IMG/VR virus record: IMGVR_UViG_3300022934_000005 | Location: 49,103-113,102 of that record | Source of the DNA: a virus | DNA: 64,000 nt | Strand: one strand, 5' to 3' | Shown: piece by piece, positions 8,349-15,773 of the stretch | How positions within the stretch are numbered: position 1 is the first letter of the stretch | How the letters are laid out: the number at the start of each line of letters is the position of its first letter | Made by a program: the position numbers and the translations under genes | The notes under the pieces: generated by a model | Database searches by the model: none | What the model saw: the letters and a program-made list of their open reading frames with translations, nothing else | Told to the model about the DNA's origin: nothing

Positions 8349-8356
8349 TATTTAGT
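8349..8356 (-). promoter_or_regulatory. Possible late promoter (ACTAAATA) abutting a start codon
   Basis: Minus-strand ACTAAATA ends about 6 nt before the ATG at 8343. It matches the form seen at other late promoters here (8714, 28188), but the spacing would give a leaderless mRNA. Confidence 0.45.
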
Positions 8357-8357
8357 C

Positions 8358-8391
8358 AAAAAAATAGGCCCAATGCGAACAGAGGGCCTAT
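8358..8391 (-). terminator. Intrinsic terminator after cspA
   Basis: On the minus strand, stem ATAGGCCC/GGGCCTAT (8364-8371 with 8384-8391) followed by a run of T. It lies 14 nt beyond the cspA stop codon. Confidence 0.88.
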
Positions 8392-8404
8392 AGTTGTAGT
8401 TCTA

Positions 8405-8605
8405 CTACTTGACTGTTAAGTTTACAGCAGAAGGGCCTTTTGGACCATCCTGAATTTCAAACTGTACAGTATCGCCTTCGTTCAACGAGTGTAAGCCTGC
8501 GGCTTCTACTGCTGAAATGTGTACGAAAATATCTTTATTTTCACTTGCGATAAATCCAAAACCTTTAGCGGAGTTGAACCATTTTACTTGTCCTTGATTA
8601 CTCAT
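8405..8605 (-). CDS. cspA: Cold-shock-type single-strand nucleic-acid-binding protein (CspA family)
   Basis: A 66-aa, full-length cold-shock domain. RNP1 is KGFGFI (residues 14-19) and RNP2 is DIFVHIS (25-31), with the expected QVKWFN start and a C-terminal GPSAVNL strand. CspA proteins bind single-stranded RNA and DNA and melt mRNA structure. The gene is an isolated transcription unit: late-type promoter at 8714-8721, about 105 nt of leader, AAGGA ribosome site, and a strong terminator after the stop. Long leaders are also typical of bacterial cspA mRNAs. It looks like a host-derived gene of proteobacterial type. Possible roles are helping late mRNA translation or assisting the neighbouring structured RNA; both are inference. 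Confidence 0.95.
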   Translation of the reverse strand: MSNQGQVKWFNSAKGFGFIASENKDIFVHISAVEAAGLHSLNEGDTVQFEIQDGPKGPSAVNLTVK

Positions 8606-8713
8606 GTTTTTCCTTGTTCGTGTTTATATTTGAGGAAGTTTGTATCTAATATTAGGGCGGGAGGTTTGTTAATTCTACTGCGTCTTGTTCTTATTACTGT
8701 CTTGTCTCATTTG

Positions 8714-8721
8714 TATTTAGT
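8714..8721 (-). promoter_or_regulatory. Late-type promoter for cspA (ACTAAATA)
   Basis: Minus-strand ACTAAATAC lies 108 nt upstream of the cspA ATG and directly beyond the terminator of the candidate RNA, so cspA begins a new transcript here. Confidence 0.6.
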
Positions 8722-8977
8722 CAATAAAAAAGGTTTATCCAGTCTCCCGAATAAACCTCTTTTAGGCATAAGCAAAATAGGGAGGACTCGGTTATACCTC
8801 CAACCCCTCGCCGCAGATACCATTCTGAAACCAGGGAGCCTGTAGCCGCTCGGTAGAGCGATGTGACACAGCGTATTTCTACTACCATGCCTGGGTACCA
8901 CCCCTTTACAGCCAAGTTCGACGCTCTGGTAAACGCCTCTTCCTTGCACTATATACATCGGACCGCTAAATCCTTTG
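8722..8977 (-). ncRNA. Candidate stand-alone structured non-coding RNA, about 255 nt
   Basis: This region between the capsid gene and cspA has no convincing protein. It has a complete transcription unit on the minus strand: a sigma70-type promoter (TTCACA, 17 nt, TATTAT), about 255 nt of visibly GC-richer sequence, and an intrinsic terminator (8725-8758). Minus-strand pairings visible by eye include GGAGG/CCTCC (8800-8796 with 8785-8781), CGCTC-TACC-GAGCG (8860-8847), CAGA-ATGGTA-TCTG, GGGT-GGT-ACCC, and a long-range CAGAGCGT/ACGCTGTG helix with one mismatch closing about 55-60 nt. I do not recognise it as tRNA, tmRNA, RNase P RNA or 6S RNA. Function unknown; the sigma70-type promoter suggests early expression, unlike the late genes on both sides. 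Confidence 0.68.
8725..8758 (-). terminator. Intrinsic terminator of the candidate RNA
   Basis: Minus-strand stem AGGTTTAT/ATAAACCT (8731-8738 with 8751-8758) with a 12-nt loop, followed by TTTTTT. It has no gene of its own upstream other than the candidate RNA. Confidence 0.85.
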
Positions 8978-8983
8978 TAACTT

Positions 8984-9012
8984 ATAATACTAATATAACA
9001 AATGTTTGTGAA
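8984..9012 (-). promoter_or_regulatory. Sigma70-type promoter of the candidate RNA
   Basis: Minus-strand -35 TTCACA (9007-9012) and -10 TATTAT (8984-8989), each one base from consensus, with the ideal 17-nt spacer. Predicted start near 8977. Lies downstream of the capsid-gene terminator, so it drives an independent transcript. Confidence 0.75.
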
Positions 9013-9056
9013 AAAAGCAAGTAGTAAGTTTACCAAAATATAGAAATTGGAGTCAT

Positions 9057-9087
9057 AAAAAAAGGGCGAACCTAAGTCCGCCCTTTT
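9057..9087 (-). terminator. Intrinsic terminator after the capsid gene
   Basis: On the minus strand, an AAAAGGGCG/CGCCCTTTT stem with a 10-nt loop runs into a T-tract. It lies 26 nt beyond the gp23 stop and ends the head operon. Confidence 0.9.
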
Positions 9088-9112
9088 AATCAGTTTAGTA
9101 ACTGTCTCTGGC

Positions 9113-10279
9113 TTACGAGAAAGTAACGTTGCTAATAGCAACTGTACCTAAGTAGTCTGCCGCATTACCTAGAGATGATGCTGTGTTTGATAACTCAACA
9201 TAACCGTATCTAGTCATGAACGAAACTACTGGCTCGAATGAAGCCGGATCTAGCACAACACCGCTTGACATTAAAGGAATGTATGGGCAGTAGAATGCTG
9301 GAGCATCTGACTCAGATGAACCTTTGTAGCCAACTAGTACTGAAGTACTGTCGTTTGCATATGAATCAACGTAAATCTTCATAGCACCATTCAAAGTACC
9401 AACCATTTTAGTGTTTGTTGGTGCTTCAAAAGTACCTTCAGTTGTTCTTGCGAACGCTGAAGTTGTTGCTGATTGAAGAACAGTTAAAGCGTGTGGTGAA
9501 ACTACTGCGTAGTTACCAGCGCCTCTACGTGTACGCTGAGCGATAGTGTTAGCAACACGGTTGATCATCACAGCCAAAGCCGCGTGTTCGTCACCTACGA
9601 ATGTTGCAGTACCTGATACCGCTGTTTGGTCATATGACTGTTGGTTTTGCGTACCAGCCAATGCACGTAATGAAGCAAGAACTTCTTGGTCGATTTCAGC
9701 AGTAATTTCTTGTGCTAAAGCCGCCATAATTTCAGCCTCAATATCGATACCTTGCTGTGCTTGAGCATCTTGAGCCGCTTCAAACGTCCAACGAGCACTC
9801 AACTTACGAGTTTTCGCTTCGACAGTTTGTTTCAAGATTTGAATCGACATACGCTTACCAGCCGCACCTTCAAGTGCCGCAGTAGCGGAACCTGCTGGAG
9901 TAGCATCTGTAGCGTTACCTGAATAGGCCGCCGCGATCTTGAACGGTGATAATGCTTCTTCACCAACTTCGTTACCATCAGATGAATCTGCGTAACGTAC
10001 TCTTAATGTGTGGATCTGACCAACTGGACCAGTCATTGGTTGTACACCAACCAATTCGTTTGCGATCACAGTAGGCATAACCCTTCTGATTACTGGTAGG
10101 ATAACTCTGTTTAGAGTTGCGACATTACCGGCACTTGTAGCACCTGCTGTTGCAGTCTCATTCAACCACTTGCGTGTGTTTTCTAGAGTACTTGCCATTA
10201 CAGCCTTTTTGTTACCATTTAGGCCTTCTAAAAGTGCAGTTTTGGTATCCTGCCAGCGACTTTCTAGTAGTTCTGACAT
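9113..10279 (-). CDS. gp23: Major capsid protein (gp23-like)
   Basis: A 388-aa protein with the T4-like capsid signature around residues 60-85 (VIRRVMPTVIANELVGVQPM) and the following TGPVGQIHTLRVRY. It forms the hexameric shell lattice. It is shorter than T4 gp23 (521 aa). A likely maturation site for the gp21 protease, of L-x-E type, is LNE|T after residue 41, giving a mature protein of about 347 residues. Strong ribosome site AAGGAGAAAAC. It follows scaffold gp22 by 10 nt and ends in a strong terminator. No separate vertex protein gp24 is visible in this window. Confidence 0.95.
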   Translation of the reverse strand: MSELLESRWQDTKTALLEGLNGNKKAVMASTLENTRKWLNETATAGATSAGNVATLNRVILPVIRRVMPTVIANELVGVQPMTGPVGQIHTLRVRYADSSDGNEVGEEALSPFKIAAAYSGNATDATPAGSATAALEGAAGKRMSIQILKQTVEAKTRKLSARWTFEAAQDAQAQQGIDIEAEIMAALAQEITAEIDQEVLASLRALAGTQNQQSYDQTAVSGTATFVGDEHAALAVMINRVANTIAQRTRRGAGNYAVVSPHALTVLQSATTSAFARTTEGTFEAPTNTKMVGTLNGAMKIYVDSYANDSTSVLVGYKGSSESDAPAFYCPYIPLMSSGVVLDPASFEPVVSFMTRYGYVELSNTASSLGNAADYLGTVAISNVTFS

Positions 10280-10289
10280 TGTTTTCTCC

Positions 10290-11393
10290 TTATTTCAATC
10301 CTGCAAGTCTTCGAATGTCAACAATATTATTTGCTACATCTGAACTTACACTACTAACGTTAGTATTTTCTTTATTGCCTGTAATTTCTTTTGCCTCTGA
10401 CTCTGTTAATGTCGCCTTCTTCGCTGGCGTTTTACCGTCAATAACTGCCGGTAAGTACTTATCAAACGCACTTTGCAGTTTGTCTGTTTGTACTGATTCC
10501 AGTAAATCTGACATAATTTCACGCTGGTCCTTGCTCAAAGGTCCAGTTAGTTCGTGCATTACTTCTTTGCGTTTAGCCGCATCAGCAATTTTAGCAATTT
10601 CTGCTTCTTTGCTTTCAACGATCTTCTTAACTTCCGCAGATTCTGCTTTTGCTTCTTCAATTGCCTTGTCTTTCAACTCAACAACTTTCATAAGTTTTGC
10701 AGTTTCTGATTTCTCATTCAAGTAACTGTTAGTATACTCCTGAGCAAATGTTTCGAAAATCTTGCGACCAAAATCGTTTTTACGTGCTGAGTCAATATCT
10801 TCTTTCAATTGACCAATCTCTTTCTTAAGTGATTTGCCAACAGTTTCTGATACCATCTTAGCACTACGCTCAACAAAAGTCTTACGTACTTTTGCTAAGT
10901 GTTCCTTAGCCTCACGTACTAAACGTACTTTAGTTTCGGCTAAGTCTTTTTTATCTTCGTGGAACTCTGCAATTTCTTTTGCTAGAGCCTCTACAACGAA
11001 ATCTTCAAGTTTGCCAAACTTAGTTGACATTACTTTCTGATCTTCGTGTAACTCACCCACTTCCTTTTTAAGTTGCTCAAATACAAAACCTTTTAGTTGT
11101 TGTGCGTTTTCACGCATAGCAACAGCATATTTTGCTCTTGCTTCTGCTAATTGTTTTCTATCTTCTGCAAACTCGGAAATTTCTTCGCTTAATTTGTCTG
11201 ATACAAGTTTATCAACTGCTTCTACCATTTGAGCCTTATCGTGCTCATACTTTGAAGCAAACTCTTCGCGAAGTTCAGCAGTTACAGCAAGTTTGTTTTC
11301 TTGTACTTGCTTGTCCCATGCTTCTTGGATGGAGGCTTTCACGTCTTCTGAAATTACATCATTTTCAAAAAGTGATTTTAGTGCTTCCAACAT
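10290..11393 (-). CDS. gp22: Prohead scaffolding protein (gp22-like)
   Basis: A 367-aa, strongly charged, nearly all-helical protein with long coiled-coil stretches between about residues 50 and 270 (repeated FAEDRKQLAEARAKY- and FHEDKKDLAETKVRLV-type heptad segments). The C-terminal region, with KEVMHELTGPLSKDQREIMS near residues 280-300 and a conserved-looking end (NNIVDIRRLAGLK), matches T4-like scaffold proteins. It sits between protease gp21 and capsid gp23 as in T4. The internal HEDKK/AEDRK/HEDQK repeats suggest duplicated helical units. Expected to assemble the prohead core and be degraded by gp21. Longer than T4 gp22 (269 aa). Confidence 0.92.
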   Translation of the reverse strand: MLEALKSLFENDVISEDVKASIQEAWDKQVQENKLAVTAELREEFASKYEHDKAQMVEAVDKLVSDKLSEEISEFAEDRKQLAEARAKYAVAMRENAQQLKGFVFEQLKKEVGELHEDQKVMSTKFGKLEDFVVEALAKEIAEFHEDKKDLAETKVRLVREAKEHLAKVRKTFVERSAKMVSETVGKSLKKEIGQLKEDIDSARKNDFGRKIFETFAQEYTNSYLNEKSETAKLMKVVELKDKAIEEAKAESAEVKKIVESKEAEIAKIADAAKRKEVMHELTGPLSKDQREIMSDLLESVQTDKLQSAFDKYLPAVIDGKTPAKKATLTESEAKEITGNKENTNVSSVSSDVANNIVDIRRLAGLK

Positions 11394-11406
11394 TTGGTTT
11401 CTCCTA

Positions 11407-12042
11407 TTACCTGAGTCCTTTGATTATGTTAACCAATGACTCTTTTAAATACTTTTGCGCCTTGCTATCGCCTTGAACTTCACGTGCTATTTGTAGTGCC
11501 TTGTACCCCCCACGGGCATTCATTAATTGCTCATAGATTGGTGTTGGGTACGCACCTGGAGCACTTGGTTGAGCAACGATATCAACAGTGATAATTTCGT
11601 AATCGCTCACTTCGCCGGATCCGTCCTCTCGGACGTTACCAGATCCCCTTGATGAAACACCTAGTTTAACTCCGCTTTCAAGCATTGTTTGAACTAGTTG
11701 TCCCATCGGGGTTGGTAAAATTTTCATTTTTCCGTATCCATTAGGTCCATCCATCCACATATCAGTAATCATATGGGATACACGGTCTAAGTTAATGTTA
11801 AGTCCTTCGGGGTGATCAACTTCTCCAAGAACCGAATATCCGCCGCTAATCTGATCATTAAGGGTTTGGACAGCCTTCCCAATCTCGGTAACAGGGTAAA
11901 CACGCTGGTTTGCATTACGCACACCACCTTGAATGCAAATTCCTTTTAAGAAAAGGTCTTTGCCCCCTTTATCGTTTTCGGAAGTCTCAACGACCATCTT
12001 TGCTTGGTCGAATGTTAGGTTCTCTTTAAGTGTAAACACCAT
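11407..12042 (-). CDS. gp21: Prohead core protease (gp21-like, serine peptidase)
   Basis: A 211-aa protein, essentially the T4 length (212). Catalytic-type residues are visible: His77 in GEVDHPEG, Ser130/131 in GVSSRGSG, and an acidic partner near Asp154 in ITVDIVAQPSAPGA. This arrangement fits the herpes-assemblin-like T4 prohead protease family. It cleaves scaffold, capsid and internal proteins after (L/I)-x-E during head maturation. Ribosome site AAGGAAAT. Lies between the acidic core protein and the scaffold, as in T4 gene order 68-21-22-23. Confidence 0.95.
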   Translation of the reverse strand: MVFTLKENLTFDQAKMVVETSENDKGGKDLFLKGICIQGGVRNANQRVYPVTEIGKAVQTLNDQISGGYSVLGEVDHPEGLNINLDRVSHMITDMWMDGPNGYGKMKILPTPMGQLVQTMLESGVKLGVSSRGSGNVREDGSGEVSDYEIITVDIVAQPSAPGAYPTPIYEQLMNARGGYKALQIAREVQGDSKAQKYLKESLVNIIKGLR

Positions 12043-12055
12043 CTATTTCCTTAAC

Positions 12056-13054
12056 TTACTTGCCTAGTAATGACTTTTTGTCAGTACCAGTTTCGCCTGC
12101 GCCTTTTTTCTCAGCGCCATGGCCTTTTGAGTCAGACTTTAATGACTTAGAAGCCTTACCGCCTGGAACGTTTACGTTACCTGCGTTATCTTCTTTAGGT
12201 GATTTATCAGCAAGACCTGCATCAGATCCACCGCCTTCACCGCCTTTAGCAATGTTAGCCGCTGTGCCACCCATGTCATTTTTAGACGCAACAGTTGATT
12301 TAGTATTAACATTAGATTCTGAATTTGATGGATCAGAAACTTTTTGTACATACTCTCTCATTAGTTCTGTTTGGTCTTTTGGCATTTCCTTCTTTTCAAA
12401 AGCAGGAACTGCTTCTGGCTCAAGAGCGAAGCCTTCATCGGCTTCTTCGTCACCTTCGTCATCGCCAGCGTCCATATCCATTTCTGGACCTTCTTCGCCG
12501 TCGTCATCACCTTTATCTTCATCTGACATCATTGCGTCAAATTCTGCTTTAAGGTCGTCGAAAGTGTCTTCTAAATCGGCAACTCTGTCTTCTAAATCTT
12601 CTGAATCTTCGTCACCGTTATCTTCTTCGTCGTCACCACCTTCGATGTCAGCCATCATGTCGTCTGCTGGGTCACCGCCCATATCGTCGTCACCTTCTGG
12701 CACTACATCAGTGATGTCTTCTTCAACAGCATCTTCGTCGTCTTTTGCTTCTGCTTCGTCTGTTTTTTCTTCATCTTCGTCAGTTGCTTCGTCGACTTTG
12801 TCTTCGTCATCATCTTTAGATGCTTCGTCAACTTTATCTTCGTCTGCTGTTTCTTCTTTTTCTTCTACTTTATCGTCAGCGTCTTCTTTTGCAGTTTCTT
12901 CAACTTCAACTTCTTCAACGTCTGATTCTAGTAATCCTTCGTAGATGTCTCTTGACTTTTCTACTACGATCTCGTGGAACAGGTCTTCTGCACCAGCACG
13001 ATCGTCAGCGATTAACTTTTCAAGCATCGCTTCAAATTTATTTTGGTTTGACAT
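12056..13054 (-). CDS. Acidic prohead core protein (gp67/gp68 position)
   Basis: A 332-aa protein with an extreme Asp/Glu-rich central region (about residues 44-220), flanked by a helical N-terminus (MSNQNKFEAMLEKLIADDRA) and a Lys/Gly/Ser-rich C-terminus. A perfect late promoter TATAAATA lies 45 nt upstream. Position between the portal block and gp21 matches T4 gp67/gp68, and T4 gp67 is also small and acidic, so a core-scaffold role is likely. It contains L-x-E sites (for example LLES near residue 41) that gp21 could cut. The long antisense ORF on the other strand is an artefact of the repetitive GAA/GAT codons. Confidence 0.82.
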   Translation of the reverse strand: MSNQNKFEAMLEKLIADDRAGAEDLFHEIVVEKSRDIYEGLLESDVEEVEVEETAKEDADDKVEEKEETADEDKVDEASKDDDEDKVDEATDEDEEKTDEAEAKDDEDAVEEDITDVVPEGDDDMGGDPADDMMADIEGGDDEEDNGDEDSEDLEDRVADLEDTFDDLKAEFDAMMSDEDKGDDDGEEGPEMDMDAGDDEGDEEADEGFALEPEAVPAFEKKEMPKDQTELMREYVQKVSDPSNSESNVNTKSTVASKNDMGGTAANIAKGGEGGGSDAGLADKSPKEDNAGNVNVPGGKASKSLKSDSKGHGAEKKGAGETGTDKKSLLGK

Positions 13055-13098
13055 ATTATATCCTCCTGTTGGTTTAGATGTGGTTAGGCTGTCAATAA

Positions 13099-13106
13099 TA
13101 TTTATA
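13099..13106 (-). promoter_or_regulatory. T4-type late promoter, exact consensus (TATAAATA)
   Basis: Perfect TATAAATA on the minus strand, 45 nt upstream of the acidic core gene and just past the terminator at 13116-13136. It begins the core-gp21-gp22-gp23 operon. Confidence 0.9.
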
Positions 13107-13115
13107 GTTTATAGG

Positions 13116-13136
13116 AAAAACACCCTGAAAAGGGTG
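13116..13136 (-). terminator. Intrinsic terminator after the portal-side operon
   Basis: Minus-strand stem CACCCT-TTTC-AGGGTG followed by TTTTT. A second small inverted repeat (AAAACGG/CCGTTTT) lies just before it. Follows the stop at 13157. Confidence 0.85.
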
Positions 13137-13156
13137 CAAAAACGGGCCGTTTTACA

Positions 13157-13756
13157 TTAGGATTTACGAAAACCATGTAAATCCATAAATTCTTCAACGG
13201 TTATATGGCTCAAATTGCCCAATTTCTTTAGCGGGTCTGGACAATAATCATTTTTATACTCAGTAACACGAATGTACTTTTTTTGCGGATTCTTCTGGAT
13301 AATTATGCCAGTTTGTCTAGCCCAATTACCATGATACGTTTCAGCATCTACGCTTTTTTTATAGTTTTCCGTGTCTGCGTACAAATTATTTATCTTTCCA
13401 GCAATACCTCTAAAGTCAAATCCTAAAATATAAATTGTTTCGTTATTGTGTCCTTCTCCGTAAGTTGCAAGCCATAATGCTGTAGGTCCACTACTCCATC
13501 CTAGTGGTTCTTTAAAGTAATTAAACTTGTGAAATTTATCGTATAGTTTGTTTGGATTAGTCCAAACCTCGTGTGTAAGTTGATACCCTGAGTTATTAAT
13601 TTCTTTAACCATCTTGCTATCTACTGCTACTAGATAGTCAGGTTCAAACGACCTGTAAACAGCGTTACAAGCGTATATCTTACCAAGGTCTTTAAGTTGA
13701 TTTAGGTCTATTGACTTTCTGCTAGTACCATTACCTAGCACAAATGCTGTCGACAT
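13157..13756 (-). CDS. DUF115/glycosyltransferase-like Rossmann protein, 199 aa
   Basis: N-terminus MSTAFVLGNGTSRKSIDLNQ fits a nucleotide-binding 'GNG-S' loop. The following IYACNAVYRSFEPDYLVAVD is typical of DUF115-like and sialyltransferase-like (GT42-type) Rossmann proteins found in phages and bacteria. Later motifs GWSSGPTALWLA and IYILGFDF are consistent with the same fold. Family assignment is from memory of these patterns and is moderate. It sits inside the head operon, between the small 81-aa protein and the core protein, where T4 has no equivalent. A transferase modifying surface glycans or a virion protein is possible; substrate unknown. Confidence 0.72.
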   Translation of the reverse strand: MSTAFVLGNGTSRKSIDLNQLKDLGKIYACNAVYRSFEPDYLVAVDSKMVKEINNSGYQLTHEVWTNPNKLYDKFHKFNYFKEPLGWSSGPTALWLATYGEGHNNETIYILGFDFRGIAGKINNLYADTENYKKSVDAETYHGNWARQTGIIIQKNPQKKYIRVTEYKNDYCPDPLKKLGNLSHITVEEFMDLHGFRKS

Positions 13757-13758
13757 TA

Positions 13759-14004
13759 CTAAACACCTGCTTCTGCATTAGCGGCGATTCCGTACATTTG
13801 GCGTACGAAATGCAATTCCTTTTCTTGCTCCTCTTTATGCATATCAGATGCTCGTCTCATTTTATTAATTTGACGTAGCGTTAGTCGTGTTTTACGTGTG
13901 TCGTCTTTGGTCACAATAGAATCGTCATATGCTGGATCATATGCATCATTCTCTGCAGGTTGCAAAGTTTCTTTGTCGAAATAAAAGATCTCACGTAGTA
14001 TCAT
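13759..14004 (-). CDS. Small conserved head-region protein, 81 aa
   Basis: Begins MILREIFYFDKETLQPAEND; the C-terminal half is helical and charged (KTRLTLRQINKMRRASDMHK). Short proteins of this type lie directly after the portal gene in marine T4-like phages. The position corresponds to T4 gp67, so a prohead core function is possible, but sequence alone does not establish it. It ends 3 nt before the downstream gene. A late-type AATAAATA lies directly upstream of its ATG, with an AAGGA element slightly further away. Confidence 0.75.
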   Translation of the reverse strand: MILREIFYFDKETLQPAENDAYDPAYDDSIVTKDDTRKTRLTLRQINKMRRASDMHKEEQEKELHFVRQMYGIAANAEAGV

Positions 14005-14009
14005 ACTAT

Positions 14010-14017
14010 TATTTATT
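14010..14017 (-). promoter_or_regulatory. Possible late promoter (AATAAATA)
   Basis: Minus-strand AATAAATA in the gap between the portal gene and the 81-aa gene. It is very close to the ATG at 14004, so any transcript would be almost leaderless. Confidence 0.4.
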
Positions 14018-14019
14018 CC

Positions 14020-15765
14020 TTATTGTGCTGGAGGAGGAGTTCCGCCGCCTGTTGCTGTATCTGGTGGAGGTGCATTACCTCCGTCAACTGGTGCCGCGCC
14101 ACCTTCGCCCTCTGGTGCTGTATCTTCTAGGCCGCCTTCACCGCCTAGGTCTGCTCCAATACCTGCTCCGCTAATTCCTGCGCCTCTAAGTTCGCCACTT
14201 GCGTCTGTTGGTATTGGTTGAATTGTTTCGTCGTTTTCTTCACGCCATAATCTTTCGTTTTCTGCAACTTCTTCTGCACTTAGTCCTAAGAATCTACTTA
14301 GTGCAAATCTATTTGCAACATAAGGTATACCCGCCATCTGTGTAAATGTTCCAACTCTAGCATTATCAAGTTCTGACTGTCTGTAACTTGCAAAGTTTTG
14401 TGGTGGATTCATTTTAAGATCAAACATTGCTGTATCAATGTTTACACCTTTTTCTAATAGATAGCGTTTAAACTCTTGATTAAACTCTTCTGAAACAAGA
14501 CCTTGTAGTCTTTCACAGTATGTATTAAAACGTAATTCTTGAATATAAGCAGTACCTACTCTACCATCTTGGAACTGTGATGCTCCGTCATCTGGTCCTG
14601 TTGGTAAGTATGAACTTGGAATACGTAAACCTCTAACAAGTTTATTAGTAAAGTATTTTAGATCGTCAATTTCGCCTAGGTTAGTACCGCCTGGTAGTGT
14701 TTCAACTTTTGATCCTCTACCTTCTGCTGTTTGTGGAAAGAAGTAATCTTCATTAATTGATAAAGGATTGTATGCACTATCAATAACATTTTGTCCACCA
14801 CCTGTTTGAGATGGAATACGTCTTTGGTGTATGTCTGTTTTAACACGCTCAACAAATTGCATTGCCAAGTGTGATGGCATATTACCTACGTCTACATAAA
14901 ACACTCTACGTTCAGGTGCTCTTTGTACCCTGTAAATAATGATAGCGTCTTCTAATAATTCTTTTTGTTTGTAAACTTTAAAAATACTTTCAAGTAATGA
15001 ATTACCAAATGGGAAGTTATTGTCTAATCCTTCTGACAATGACAAGTGTACAACGTGTTCAGCATCAATAGCAACTTCCTTCATGTCTTTTTGGAATCTG
15101 CCACCTGCTTGTGTTTGACTCGGTGCGCCTACCATTCCACGAGCACCGCCTGTCATATATCCGTCTCCGCCACCTGTAACATTTCCGTTTGTTTGATGTG
15201 GAGTAGTAGCAATACCATTAACAAAGTTTAAGTTAATGTTTCTAACAATGTACTGCTCGGGCTCTTTGCCTTGGCTTTCGTTTACAATAATTTTAGTTAC
15301 GTTTGCTGGGTCAACATAAAACCATTTTTTAGTTTCTGGGTCTCTAATAAAAAATGCATCGCCGTATTTGAAAACATTACGTAAAATACGAAACATTTTT
15401 GTTTCAAAGTTTTGTAGTTTTGACCACTGTTTTAAATATAATTTAAGCGTCTGTACTTCTGTACTAGTTGCAGTATTATTAAACTGTAAACTAAAGTTAG
15501 TTTCGTTTGTTTTATTTGTTTGTGTACAAAATTCTGCTAAAATATCAAGTGCGGCATTAACTTCACTATCCATATCCATAGTGTTGTATTGTCCGTAACG
15601 CTCTACACGATTTGGAGAACCTACGTAAACGTCTGGAAGATATGATGAATAGTTTGCCTGTGCAGGTCCAAGACCTTGGCTATTATTCATTCCCCCTAAA
15701 GGACTAAAATTTCCATTTTGTGCTTTATCACCTTCAACTGGTGTAAAGTATCTTTTCCAACTCAT
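14020..15765 (-). CDS. gp20: Portal vertex protein (gp20-like)
   Basis: A 581-aa protein (T4 gp20 is 524). The core matches T4-type portals: MDSEVNAALDILAEFCTQTN near residue 65, the FKYGDAFFIRDPETKKWFYV strand region near 130-155, and RVFYVDVGNMPSHLAMQFVE near 290. A segment with GRGSKVETLPGGTNLGEIDD near 350-370 follows. The C-terminus is an extended Gly/Pro/Ala/Glu-rich tail. It forms the dodecameric DNA-entry vertex and nucleates head assembly. Start supported by GGAGAACAA. It follows the tape measure gene by 8 nt on the same strand. Confidence 0.95.
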   Translation of the reverse strand: MSWKRYFTPVEGDKAQNGNFSPLGGMNNSQGLGPAQANYSSYLPDVYVGSPNRVERYGQYNTMDMDSEVNAALDILAEFCTQTNKTNETNFSLQFNNTATSTEVQTLKLYLKQWSKLQNFETKMFRILRNVFKYGDAFFIRDPETKKWFYVDPANVTKIIVNESQGKEPEQYIVRNINLNFVNGIATTPHQTNGNVTGGGDGYMTGGARGMVGAPSQTQAGGRFQKDMKEVAIDAEHVVHLSLSEGLDNNFPFGNSLLESIFKVYKQKELLEDAIIIYRVQRAPERRVFYVDVGNMPSHLAMQFVERVKTDIHQRRIPSQTGGGQNVIDSAYNPLSINEDYFFPQTAEGRGSKVETLPGGTNLGEIDDLKYFTNKLVRGLRIPSSYLPTGPDDGASQFQDGRVGTAYIQELRFNTYCERLQGLVSEEFNQEFKRYLLEKGVNIDTAMFDLKMNPPQNFASYRQSELDNARVGTFTQMAGIPYVANRFALSRFLGLSAEEVAENERLWREENDETIQPIPTDASGELRGAGISGAGIGADLGGEGGLEDTAPEGEGGAAPVDGGNAPPPDTATGGGTPPPAQ

Positions 15766-15773
15766 TTGTTCTC

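Noticed and set aside
8841-8925. tRNA-like look on the plus strand (CGCTCGGTAGAGCG and GTTCGAC)
   Set aside because: The D-arm loop is only four bases, the T-arm does not pair, and no acceptor stem closes it.
8707-9141. 144-aa minus-strand ORF between capsid and cspA
   Set aside because: It runs through two intrinsic terminators, a promoter and the end of gp23, has no ribosome site, and its composition follows the GC-rich structured region; it is better explained by a non-coding RNA.
10280-10330. Separate late promoter for the capsid gene
   Set aside because: Only loosely similar AT-rich sequence (AAATAATA) near the end of gp22; not a TAAATA-type octamer in a sensible position.
12060-12944. 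294-aa Ser-rich ORF on the plus strand
   Set aside because: Exact antisense of the Asp/Glu-rich core protein; GAA/GAT/GAC codons read back as Ser/Phe codons.
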